Assembly (NCBI GenBank): GCA_951799425.1
Contig: OX637395.1
Span: forward strand, 4,502,451-4,566,450
Reading direction: 5' to 3'
Length of the DNA stretch: 64,000 nucleotides
Source: Ilex aquifolium
Taxonomy: Eukaryota > Streptophyta > Magnoliopsida > Aquifoliales > Aquifoliaceae
Numbering within the stretch: position 1 is the stretch's first letter; each line of letters begins with the position of its first letter. Of the stretch, positions 43,483-55,371 are shown piece by piece. The notes below the pieces were generated by a model that had not been told where the DNA came from, ran no database searches, and saw only the letters and a program-made list of their open reading frames with translations. A program made the position numbers and the translations under genes.

Positions 43483-43921
43483 TGTTGAAAAATAAACTTG
43501 TTTTAGAGTTTATTATAATATTAAGGTGTGTTAATTAAGTGTATGTTAGTGGGCAAAGAATATGCAAGTAGTGGAAGACAAGAGTATTAGTGGGGTGTTA
43601 ATTCACAAATAATGGTGTTTTAATATTATAGAGGTTACTAGAGTTAGTGGGTGTAATGGTACCTTAATGTAATATTATGGATTATATGTATGACCTATAT
43701 AAATAGGGTACATGACCTAGAGTTTCAAGTAAGTAGAGTTGAGTAGATATTGAAGAGTCCAAGTTGAGTGTGTGATTGTAATCAACTTGTATGAAATTAT
43801 TTTTTCTTTGAGTTTCATATCCTCTTCTACTTCCTTCCATTTTATTTCTAGTCCTCTTGACTCCAACAAGGTGGTATCAGAGTGATTTTCTTGTTATAGT
43901 AATATTGGAGTAATTCCAACA
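43483..43921 (+). mobile_element. 5' LTR of the gag-only copia-like element
   Basis: 439 bp, TGTTG...CAACA. A clear TATA element (TATATAAATA) lies at 43696-43705. The 3' LTR has exactly the same length and differs at only two sites. A 5-bp target duplication TAATC precedes it (43478-43482). Near its end it contains a second TGGTATCAGAG (43872-43882), a copy of the primer-binding site now inside the LTR. Confidence 0.97.
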
Positions 43922-43924
43922 AAT

Positions 43925-44093
43925 TGGTATCAGAGCCAACACCGATCCTGGAAGATAACTCTCATTCAGAGCCAACTTTTGATTCTGGAAGTCTAGAAAA
44001 CTCTCCATCAGAGCCAAGTTTATAATCTTGGAAATCTAGATAGCTCACCTTCAGAGCTAGTACAATATTTGAAGTCTTGATAGATCGTCGCGA
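43925..44093 (+). repeat. Primer-binding site and duplicated CAGAGCCAA leader repeats
   Basis: The binding site TGGTATCAGAGC (43925-43936) starts a leader with four copies of CAGAGC(C/T)A at 43931, 43967, 44009 and 44052. Each is followed by a similar stretch with a tggaag or ttggaaat core, making an imperfect tandem array with a unit of 36-43 bp that reaches almost to the gag start codon. Confidence 0.8.
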
Positions 44094-45149
44094 TTGATGA
44101 TCATGGAAGATTCACCAAATATGTATTTTTGGTGTGAAAAGATGATGTTCTCTAATTACAAGAGAATGAAAATTACTCTACCCTCTTATCTCAAAACATG
44201 TGATTTATGGGATGTGATTGAAGAAAAGCCAAGAAATGGCTTGCCTAGAAGAATCCGAGAGAAGAAAGAGGAAAAGACACTTGGAGTTCTTAAGAAGACG
44301 ATTCATCCTGAGATTTGGAAACTTGTAGGAGATTCAAGTTCTCCAAATCATGTTTGGAAAATGATTGAGAGTGCAGTGTCCAAACATGAAGGTGAATTTT
44401 TACCCAAGGAGTATTGGGTACAATGCTTTGAAGAAGATGAGTATGTAAAAGAAGGGTGTGATTTTAAAGACACACTAATGGAGGATCAAGAAGAGCATCA
44501 TCTTGATAAAGTGAAAGAAGTTGAAAAAGTTAAAGTTGAAGTTCAAGAGACTAGAGAGGATGTCGAAAACGATGATGTCGAAGAAGTAACTCAAGAAATG
44601 GAAGAAAAAAAATTTGTAAAGCATGGAGAAGAAATCAAGGATCCTTATATGATTAAGGATGTTAAAGTGGGATCTTATGTAGTAGTGACCATGGAAAATA
44701 CTTTTGCAATCAAGCATGAAAGTAAATGTCATCTTGTTGAGAACCATGTTCAAGGTAATCTATTTCTTGAAAATTTCACTAATTGTTACTTACAAATTGG
44801 TGTAGAAAATGTTCTAAGTGACACAGGTTGGGTAAATATGGAGGAATTTTTCAGTTCAAAAGAGTCACCCCAAGGAAAATTCAAGAAATGTGAGAAGTTC
44901 AAGAAGAATGAATGCAAATGCAGAAATGCGAAGAAGACAATGAACAAATTAAAGATAATGTATGACCATATGCAAATTGATCATAAGCCCTACACTGCAA
45001 AGGAGATGACTTTGATGATTCTTGCTATTGAAGGAGGTGGTACTCAAGTTCAAGAAGTTTCCAATAATTCCATGAAGCTCCTCAACCATGAAGAGATTTG
45101 CAAGATAAGGACTTGGAGGTGCAAAATCAAGTTTATGAGGGGGTGTTGA
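44094..45149 (+). CDS. Gag-like protein of the TR-GAG element, 351 aa
   Basis: The N-terminal part fits the copia gag (DUF4219/UBN2-like) fold: NYKRMKITLPSYLKTCDLWDV at about 21-41, then IHPEIWKLVGDSSSPNHVWKM near 70-90. From about 135 to 175 it is extremely charged (a Glu/Lys/Asp/Val-rich coiled-coil-like stretch). A late basic cysteine-bearing segment (KKCEKFKKNECKCRNAKK, about 265-282) may bind nucleic acid but is not a standard CCHC knuckle. The region between is unlike gag proteins I know. The stop TGA is made by the first bases of the 3' LTR, so the purine tract is coding. The frame is fully intact. The first codons are MMIM, so the exact start could be the second or fourth codon. Confidence 0.85.
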   Translation: MMIMEDSPNMYFWCEKMMFSNYKRMKITLPSYLKTCDLWDVIEEKPRNGLPRRIREKKEEKTLGVLKKTIHPEIWKLVGDSSSPNHVWKMIESAVSKHEGEFLPKEYWVQCFEEDEYVKEGCDFKDTLMEDQEEHHLDKVKEVEKVKVEVQETREDVENDDVEEVTQEMEEKKFVKHGEEIKDPYMIKDVKVGSYVVVTMENTFAIKHESKCHLVENHVQGNLFLENFTNCYLQIGVENVLSDTGWVNMEEFFSSKESPQGKFKKCEKFKKNECKCRNAKKTMNKLKIMYDHMQIDHKPYTAKEMTLMILAIEGGGTQVQEVSNNSMKLLNHEEICKIRTWRCKIKFMRGC

Positions 45150-45582
45150 AAAATAAACTTGTTTTAGAGTTTATTATAATATTAAGGTGTGTTAATTAAG
45201 TGTGTGTTAGTGGGCAAAGAATATGCAAGTAGTGGAAGACAAGAGTATTAGTGGGGTGTTAATTCACAAATAATGGTGTTTTAATATTATAGAGGTTACT
45301 AGAGTTAGTGGGTGTAATGGTACCTTAATGTAATATTATGGATTATATGTATGACCTATATAAATAGGGTACATGACCTAGAGTTTCAAGTAAGTAGAGT
45401 TGAGTAGATATTGAAGAGTCCAAGTTGAGTGTGTGATTGTAATCAACTTGTATGAAATTATTTTTTCTTTGAGTTTCATATCCTCTTCTACTTCCTTCCA
45501 TTTTATTTCTAGTCCTCTTGACTCCAACAAGGTGGTATCAGAGTGATTTTCTTGTTATAATAATATTGGAGTAATTCCAACA
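45144..45582 (+). mobile_element. 3' LTR of the gag-only element
   Basis: 439 bp. Differs from the 5' LTR at two positions: gtgtgtgttag for gtgtatgttag (45202 region) and ttataataat for ttatagtaat near the end. TATA element at 45357-45366. Confidence 0.97.
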
Positions 45583-45748
45583 TAATCACGGCTCTAAAGC
45601 ATTATGCTAAAAAACTCCTAGATTCCGACAGTAATAGGGTTCCATGCCTAACACTATTATGAACTCATAGTAGAGAGCTTGACTGAAACAACAAGCTAGT
45701 AGTTGTAAACTAGTGTTCTACAAAATCAACAAACTAGTGGTTTCAAAC

Positions 45749-47570
<1,822 letters not shown>

Positions 47571-47573
47571 TTA

Positions 47574-47935
47574 TTAGAGCAACTCCAAAGGGAGTTGTAA
47601 GGGAGCTGTCATTTTGGGTGCCAAATCACGATATTCCCTAATTATAAATCTGCTCCGATGACAGGTGCTAAAATGGGGTGTCATTTTAATATTTTTTATT
47701 AAAAAGTATAATTAAACTTAATATTTAATATTCTTTACAACTATTTTAATATTTTAATATTCTTTGCAGCCTCTCCTTTTCTCTCTCCAGAGTTTGAAAA
47801 ATTATCACCCCAAGAACATTATTGTCATTTTTCAACCCTTGATGCCACTCCCTTAAAATGAAAAATTTTGAATTCGAGATGACATTTTGACAGTTATGAG
47901 ACTCCTGATGCCACTCCCCCTTAGAGTTGAGGTAT
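47574..47935. mobile_element. Possible MITE upstream of the L15 copy
   Basis: Left end gagcaactccaaagggagt and right end cactcccccttagagttga are an imperfect inverted repeat about 20 bp long; the interior is AT-rich with two 'atgccactccc' copies. No clear target duplication. Confidence 0.4.
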
Positions 47936-48440
47936 GAATTTTGCCCTAAATGGTTTGTAAGGAGGAATCTCACTTGCTACCCCGAAAGATTTAAAAAAAA
48001 AATATTTTGTATTCTCAAATATTAAAATTTTCATATTGTGCATATAAATATGTAATATATTAAAAGTATTGTAATATAGGTCTTCTGTTAGTTTTCGTCA
48101 AAAATCACTCAAACGTTAAAGAAATGAATAACAAAAACTAACGAAATGATTACATTAGAATATTTTTAACACATTTAGGGTATAATGTAAAAAATTTTAA
48201 TCTTTAAAATTATAAAATAAAAATTCTTAAATTTTTTGGGGTATAAAATGCAATTCAACCTTTGTAAGAGTGTATAAACATTTACAAGAGAAAGATCCCA
48301 GCCGTTTAGATATATGGATAGTTTGATCTTGGGTTTCCTTGTTGGGTTCGGGCTTGGGCTTGGGCTCTTTACTTAGGATGCTTTCGGTTGGAGTCGGACC
48401 AAAAATGAGACGCTGATCCGATTGGGCTAATTTATCACAA

Positions 48441-49408
48441 GGGTGAGGTTATTTTCACTCCATAAATCTTCATTTTCATTGCATTTTAATTTCTCATCAT
48501 CAAACTACAAAGTTCACCCCTTCTACACCCACCTCATTAGTAACTAAGCTCACCTCATACTATATAAGCTCACTCATTCTATGTACACCCTTTTAATAAA
48601 AAGAAGTCATCGTAAGAAAAAAATAATGAAAGAAGACAATTAGTTTGAATGCATAAATATATTTACGAAACAAGAAAAAAAAACCAAACAAAACTGAAAT
48701 AAGAAAAAAAAACCATAAACGAAATAAGAAAAAAAAATAAAGCATGCAGAAACCAAAAAAAAAAAGAACGAAATAAGAAAAAAAGAAAGAAAGAAAGAAG
48801 AAAACGAAAAAAGGAAAAACAAAAATAAATAAGCAAATTAAAACAAGAAGGAAAAAAAATCAAGTAAAGATTAAATGAACAAGTAGAACTACATGACACA
48901 AAATCGAATATGAAAAAAATAAAATAAGCTTCAAGCACAGACACAAAATTGAGCAAGAAAAAACAATAACAAGTATAGATGTAAAACCTTAACAAAATAA
49001 AAAAGAACAAATAATCTAAAAACAAACATATATATACACACACATAAATTATAAATAATTTTTTTTTAAACTTAACAAAGATATCAAAATATACCGAAAG
49101 TAATAAAAATTCATATAACAAACATGAAATCAAACATATAATTAAATTGAGAAGTAATATTAACTTATATCTCACTGAAAAAAGTTCATATTGAAAAAGT
49201 GTTTTTGTGAGTGCATGAGATGAGATAAAGAATGAAACCCTAATTATGATAAAATATAAGTGAGTTTACTTGCTAAAAGGGGTGAATGTAGCATGGGGTG
49301 AGTTTAGTACTAATGAAGTGGGTATAGAAGATGTAGACTTAGTAGTTTGATAATGAGAAATAAAATGAGGTAAGAATGAAGATTTGTGGGATGGGATTAA
49401 ACTCACCC
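48441..49408. mobile_element. MULE-like element, 968 bp
   Basis: Begins GGGTGAGGTTA and ends with its inverse (TAAACTCACCC); the inverted similarity continues for over 150 bp (AAATCTTCATT, TTTCTCATCATCAAACTAC, CCCACCTCATTAGTA). An exact 9-bp target duplication TTATCACAA flanks it (48432-48440 and 49409-49417). It is the same family as 10863-13707. The middle is A-rich on the plus strand and non-coding; the long minus-strand open frame there (48663-49175) is a low-complexity effect. Confidence 0.88.
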
Positions 49409-49417
49409 TTATCACAA

Positions 49418-50254
49418 TTGGATCCAAGTTTTAGATGATTGGTGATTGTGTCATAATATCATATCTATAATAATAAAACCGAGCATTTTACTTAAGCTGT
49501 TTAAGTTCCTCACTTAGGTGATGTTCGATAAAATTGAAAGTTGAATGTTGAATTTTAAGTACTGAATTTTTTAATTTAAAGAATGTTTGGTATCTATTGA
49601 AATTTAAGTATTGAATTGAATCAAACTGTTTGACAAATATAAGGAGCTGAAATTTAAAAATTATTATTATTTTAATTTTGTTCTTTCTTTTAATCATTTC
49701 ACCGCAAATTCCTTAATCCTACCACCATTATCACAATAGTGATGGTGGGTATTAAAAAGTTAAAAGTGTAAAATATTTTGAAGGTATATTTGTCAATTAT
49801 GAGGAACTTATAAAATTCGTATTGATTAATATTTTCAGCATTAAGTGATAAGTAGGTGATGGACTACTTAAAATTTTAACCTAATTTTAAGAACCATTTA
49901 AAATATTCATTAAGTGCTCAAAGGATTCAATTTTAAGCATTAAATAGTGTTATCAAACAGTTCCTTAAAAAAGTACAACAACAGTTCAGATTGTTTAGAT
50001 CCTACGATTTATATTACATTTAATATTTTAATCTTTTAAGTATATTAATTCATTTAAATTTTAACTTACAATTATCTCTCCTACGGATGCATAAATTTAA
50101 TTCTCTCTACATCATGAATCGCTTTCCACCCTAATTATTTTTTTCCCTAATCAATTCACTGTAGGCCCCCTTACTATTATTAATTACTTTGTAGGCGTAA
50201 CCAAAACTCCTCCTACCTCTATTGGTGTTTTGTTTTTGCTTTTCAACACCCACA

Positions 50255-50256
<2 letters not shown>
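49418..50256. other. Intergenic, AT-rich
   Basis: Includes an imperfect inverted arrangement around 49500-49990 (ttaagt.. aattgaaagttgaat.. and ..aaggattcaattttaagc.. ), possibly an old hAT-like MITE, but I could not define ends. No gene seen. Confidence 0.5.

Positions 50257-50296
<40 letters not shown>
50257..50296. repeat. CT microsatellite, 20 units
   Basis: Perfect (CT)20. Confidence 0.95.
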
Positions 50297-50297
<1 letters not shown>

Positions 50298-50819
50298 GCT
50301 TTTGGTGGGTGATGTATGGTCTTTTTTCACACTAGGTGGAGGCGTGGGTTCCTCTCCCTAATATACTACCTTATCTCCATCGTCAGATCTCTTTCCCATT
50401 TACTATGGTTCAGCTTACATTTTACACCCACCTATATCCTCTGTAGAAATTTTGGGTATAAAAAATCAGTCTTCATACCAACCAAAGCATGATACCACGA
50501 TCAGTAGCTTTTATAAAAAAGATTATATTTTTAATTAAAGCCACTTAAAATTGAGTATCAAGTAAACAATTGGGTGTAAAAATCTATATAATAAAATAGT
50601 TTACAATTCAAATCTCAAAAGATAAACAAAATGACTTTAGCTATTCGCGGTTGAGATCACTTTAAATTTTACTTTAAAGTTAATCTAACGGTTAATATTA
50701 ACACCCTAAATTTAATAGGAAAAATAGGTCCATAAGGGTGTGTTTGGAGTAATTTTTTAAAGTACTTCTAGAAATTATTTCTCATAAATACTTTAAAAAA
50801 AATAATAGTACTTGAAACC

Positions 50820-51290
50820 GCCCTACCACCACCAACACCACTGCCACTGCAACCTTCGCTGGCATCACCACCACCACCACCGCCACTACTGCCATCGCCG
50901 TCGCCACCATCTCCGTCGCCGCCACCACCGCCGTTGCCGCCACCCCCCACCACCACCACCACCCCTACCACCCCACCCCGTCACCACTACCGCCCCCACC
51001 GCCACCACCACCGCCGTCGCCGCTACCACCACCGCCCCCACCGTTACCACCACCACCACCACCTCATCCCCCACCACCACCAAACCCACCGCCCCCAATA
51101 CCACCACCGCCCCCACCGCCACCACCACCACCACTACTGTCACCACCATTGCCGCCACTATCACCGCCACATCCACCACCACCATCGTCGTCGCCGCCAC
51201 CACCACCACCACCACCACCGTCATTGCCACCCACCACAACCATCACCGTCTCCTACCACTACCACTGCCGCCCACCACCTCTCACCCCTA
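50820..51290. repeat. CCACCG/CCACCA low-complexity tract, about 470 bp
   Basis: Almost purely C, A, G and a few T on the plus strand, built on CCACCA, CCACCG and CCGCC triplets. Every frame on both strands is open over long spans (His/Pro/Thr-rich one way, Gly/Val/Asp-rich the other). There is no start context, splice pattern or non-repeat coding part, so I do not call a gene. Confidence 0.85.
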
Positions 51291-51299
51291 CTACAAAAT

Positions 51300-51752
51300 C
51301 GATGCTTAAATTCTTTTATCTCTTCTCTATGTTTGTGATTTGATTTTGGATATGAATACAAATATGTTTATTGTTTACAATTTTTTATTACACTGTGTCT
51401 TCTGACACATACAATAACTAGTATAATTATATGACAAATACAATCAAAAAAATTATCATAAAAGACAAGGAACATATGATTTTTGACTATAGTGGTATAT
51501 TTTTATAATTTTAATCTTTTTAAGAAATAAATTGAGAATTTAAGAATCATTTAAACAACAAAATGTCATTGACCCTCTACATAATTACTTGGGAATCACA
51601 ATTTTTTAAGGTAAATAAAATTCATATTTTAATCTTTCCACTGGATATATCTCACAGTTGAGTGTAATGTACAGTGAAAAACAGGTGAGAGCCAATAGAT
51701 CATATCAGAAGAAGAATAAAAGAAGAAGAAAGAACAAGAAAGAAGAAGAATC
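51300..51752 (+). promoter_or_regulatory. Upstream region of the unknown gene at 51753
   Basis: AT-rich; the last 50 bp before the ATG are an AGAAGAA-rich purine leader, common in plant 5' untranslated regions. No clear TATA box chosen. Confidence 0.4.
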
Positions 51753-53478
51753 ATGGGTGGGGAAGCCATGTTAAAACCAGTTGCAGGTGCAGTGGGTGGG
51801 ACTCCAAACCCTCAACCCTGTCCAAAAGCCACCATGACCACCAAACCTCATCTTTATCCTCCCTCTTCTTCCTCTCTCAAACTTTCTGTATCATCCAATT
51901 CCTCTGCACCCTTTGGAAAATCTTCTGCTAAGTGTTCATACGTTGGTGAATCAAGCACAAACAAATTGGGTTCTGTTGAAGGAAGAGAAGATAAAAGAGC
52001 AAGTGGGTCTAAATATGAACATGTTTTTGGGGCTGTTCCATCTAGATCTGAAGTGGAAAAAGCCCTGTCTGATCTTCTAAGGTGAGTGATCGTTTTAGAA
52101 TTCTTTTGGGGTATGTCACCCAATTACTTGTTGTATGTGGGTTTTCCTGGTCAGATATGAAGTGCTTAAATTTAATTCTGATATTGATTATGCTATTGAT
52201 TGTATGAATTGAGCTGTGGTTAATAATGCTCAATTGCTCATGCAAGTTAAGGGCCTAAAATTACTATGTTGCTTCTGTGTAGTTTTGTCCTCTTCTCCCA
52301 AATTGATGTGGCACTGAACATAAATTGCCCAGACTGAAAATGTTGTCTGAGTTTTTTTTTTTTGGGGTTGGGGGGGGGGTATAACTAATTGAAATATTTA
52401 TAGAAGCCTATAGAAAAAGGAAATACTCATCGAAAAAGGGATACCAGATTAAGTTGACATATATTAAATGATTATTTGTACAAATATGCTACATGAAAAA
52501 AAGGATTTCTAAAGGTGGTGCTGTAGTTTGAAACTACAGGTGTTTGGTAAGTCTGGTCCTAAGACAATTACATTATAATTTTTTTTAGCTGCTGTCATTT
52601 ATTGGTTCATAAGTTCAAGTTCCTGAGAAGTTCTATCTAATTGTTCTTCTATAGAAAAGTTGTGGGTGACTTGGTGAGGATGATAATATGTTTAGGCCAC
52701 TTTCTTAACTTCTTTGCCTAGCTAGCTTAGTCCAGGCATAAACACAATAAGATTATTCTGCTCATAGTATTTATATCGGTTCTGCATCTAAATCAGAAAT
52801 TAACAGGTTTCAGCGGATGTTGAACCATCATGATCCAAGAATGTTGCAGTCTCCTGGATATGGAAGAATTCATGATGCTTTTCATATGCTGCAAACAGAC
52901 CCATCAGTTCAGGTGCCATGTGTTTCTCATACTTTAGGCTGTTTTAAAATGTGATTTTGCTCTGGAATTGAAGGTATTGTTGTCATTTCAGACAAATATT
53001 GAATCCCGTATCATGTTCTGCAGGCCATTCTAATTAGAGTAAACATAAGGGAAAACAAAACATCAAATGCTCAAATAAAAATGAAGTGATCATAGAGAAT
53101 AAAATAGTGACTACTTGGCCTTGTCCAAGTCTCTTTTCACATGCTGAGTTCTACCTGCAGTTCAATTTTGTATTCTTGTGTTTCTTTATTCTTAGCTTCT
53201 GTATGCTTCAATTATGCCATACATGGGGTTGTTTCTCACCATATAATGTATAGCTCTTATTTTTTAGCTATTTATATGACAGAGTACAACAGTTTAAATT
53301 TGGGTAAGTTACAAAAGTTTAAACTGAGGTTATATGTAAATACATTTACAATTGTTATCTGAAAAAATGATACTTTGTATGCAGAAAATGGTCATCTCAA
53401 TATCAAGTGATAAAGCTGTATGGGATGCCATCATGAAAAACAAGGCAATTCAGGATATCCAGGGCTTACTGTGCGCAG
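51753..53478 (+). CDS. Unrecognised plant gene, first three exons
   Basis: Exons 51753-52081, 52807-52912 and 53385-53478, joined in phase by GT-AG introns. Residues 1-90 are low-complexity (Ser, Pro, Thr, Lys) and probably disordered. A conserved-looking helical part follows: SRSEVEKALSDLL, then FQRMLNHHDPRMLQSPGYGR, DAFHMLQTDPSVQ, and ISSDKAVWDAIMKNKAIQDI. I do not recognise the family. The third exon ends one base into a codon before a weak donor (GTTTCA), so more coding sequence is needed. I saw no further exon before the gypsy element at 54.8 kb, so the remaining exons either lie beyond the window, past the retrotransposon, or are lost. Confidence 0.75.
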
Positions 53479-54768
53479 GTTTCATGGAACTGCATCTTTT
53501 CCTGTTTTCACTTTTTCGTTGAACTTTAAGAATTGATCCCCAGACGAAGTTTACACCTTTAGATGTCTTTAATACCGCCCTGGTCGAATTTTTTTTAACT
53601 TCTCATAAACCCTTCAGAAAGAGAAGTATTTTTTTTTTTTGAACAGAGAAAGAGAAAGAGAAAGAGAAGTATTGAAGGTGGTTGTTTTTTGGCTGATTTT
53701 TTTGTCATGTATCTCCACCCATAAAGGGTAGTCCTTGGACCAGAGCTCTTCTTGCCTGAGCTCAATCAAACTGAGCTCAAGTTGTCGAGCTCATTAATCT
53801 TCCTGCAGAGCTCTTTAGTCGATCTGTTTCACTTAGTCTATTTTTTTTTTCATCAAAGGTTAAATCCTGAAATATTCGTATTTTCTATTATACCAGTCAA
53901 ATTCAATTCCAAGTTATGTATTAAACCCAAAAAACTAAAAGAAGAAGTGGGCCTGAGTCCTTGGGTCGTTAATATATCCATTATTTTGGGGATAAGATCC
54001 ATATATAGATATGTAGTAGCTCCCAATGGCCTCCAAATCTTGAATCCTGATTTTCCTCAATTTTTGATTTTTTTATTGTTTAAAAATGCTATGTGGTATC
54101 CTCTTATTGGTTCCTACTTAATTTTATGTCTTTTTAATACTTGGATAAAAATCTGACTATTCCTACTCAAACCAGAAAACATTGATTGACCGTTCCCATC
54201 ATGACCCAGTTCCTTTGTTTGTGCGTGTTGCCTGTTCAAAATACGAGGTGAAAGAGAGACGACTTTTAGACAAGGGGATTCATATAGGCCAAAAACCCCT
54301 TAACATCTAGGGCTTTTTTTTTTTGGTCAAAACATCTAGGGCTTATTGAAGCCCTATTATGTATATTTAGGAACGGGGCTATCAAATGGTCGACTGGGAA
54401 ACCGTCAGGGTTATAAATTCGCCAAAGTTAACTATCAACTTTGTGTGCACTGTTATATTTTGTGTGTTCTCACATGATGTTGCTATTGTCTCTTCCTTCC
54501 CTGCTTGATGTCCAAAACCAGTATGGATCCTCTATATTCAGTTATCTTTTGATTATTGATCAAGCCCAATCATGTTTCGTCTTGCAATATTAGGAAAAAT
54601 ATAACTAACTCACATCAATATCTATTTGACTCAAAAACCACTTCCCTCATCCATGATGTTTTGGGTCCACTATATTTTTTGGTACTCTACCTCCTATTTT
54701 TCATCACTCAAATCATAAGATGTACACGGGAGTTTTCCTGCAATGAATTGAGATAGCGATCCTCTCGA
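53479..54768. other. Intron or downstream region of the unknown gene
   Basis: AT-rich with a gagctc-rich patch (53740-53830). The plus-strand open frame at 53752-54156 has no known domain. No clear exon found. Confidence 0.5.
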
Positions 54769-55346
54769 TGATGAACCTGAAACAACCAAAAGGTCAGAAA
54801 AGGGGCCGGGTGAACACCTGACTTATCCCCTCCGAAGTTTAAGTCAGTAGGAGTTTGGAGGCTTTAGCACAGTGTATTTCCCTTTTCTCCGTTTCGTTTC
54901 CGTACCTTTGTTTATGTTTCTGAGGAGTATTTATACTTGGATTAGCAATGAGTGCAAGGGGTTGGAGTCCCATCTCGACACTTAATGACTTGCACTCTTA
55001 ACCATGCGTAATGAGTGTTCTCTACTCAGATTCTCGCGACTAATTCACTCGGGCAATAGGATGACCGCTCGGAACATGCCGAGCACTTATGACCCTACCC
55101 CCGATCATTTAAGTACGTCTGATCGGCGCTTGACACCTACTCCCGAGTGTTAAATGCTCGGTGAACAGTACCTCGGCGCAATAGCCATTAATGCTCTGTA
55201 ATCATAACTGTCAATTTTGGGTCTCGAGGATGGAGGGGCTCATTAATAACCCTGTCACAGTCACTCAAGTCTTCATTAATGAGCTGTCAAGTCTTCTTAA
55301 ATGCTGGTGTCAATATATATACTCGGCTCCTCTGAGCCATTACTCA
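54769..55346 (+). mobile_element. Probable 5' LTR of a Tat-lineage gypsy element
   Basis: The sequence changes abruptly to higher G+C near 54770 (start TGATGAACCTG). It shares a ccctccgaagtttaagtcag block with the fragment in the HIBCH-like intron. A candidate end is ...TTACTCA at 55346, followed two bases on by TGGCGCGAGGAG, in the position of a primer-binding site. The other LTR is outside the window, so both boundaries are provisional. Confidence 0.5.
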
Positions 55347-55371
55347 AATGGCGCGAGGAGAGTAGAGGCTT

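Larger units (their letters stand above)
43483..45582 (+). mobile_element. Intact gag-only LTR retrotransposon (TR-GAG type), 2.1 kb
   Basis: Two 439-bp LTRs, target duplication TAATC on both sides (43478-43482, 45583-45587), a primer-binding site TGGTATCAGAGC at 43925-43936 complementary to initiator tRNA-Met, one long ORF and a purine tract (ATGAGGGGG, 45135-45143) before the 3' LTR. There is no protease, integrase, reverse transcriptase or RNase H, so it must borrow enzymes from a copia relative. The layout matches plant TR-GAG elements, a known non-autonomous class. Two differences between LTRs mean a recent insertion. Confidence 0.93.

Noticed and set aside
43925..43940. tRNA-Met gene
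   Set aside because: Only the primer-binding complement is present, at the position expected after the LTR; no cloverleaf.
48663..49175. 170-aa minus-strand ORF rich in Phe and Ser
   Set aside because: It is the complement of an A-rich stretch inside a MULE; poly-A complement always yields Phe-rich open frames.
50812..51338. Long overlapping ORFs (His/Pro/Thr-rich and Gly/Val-rich)
   Set aside because: They come from a triplet-based low-complexity tract; open in many frames on both strands with no other coding signal.
53752..54156. 134-aa hydrophobic ORF
   Set aside because: AT-rich by-product in an intron-like region with no domain and no splice support.
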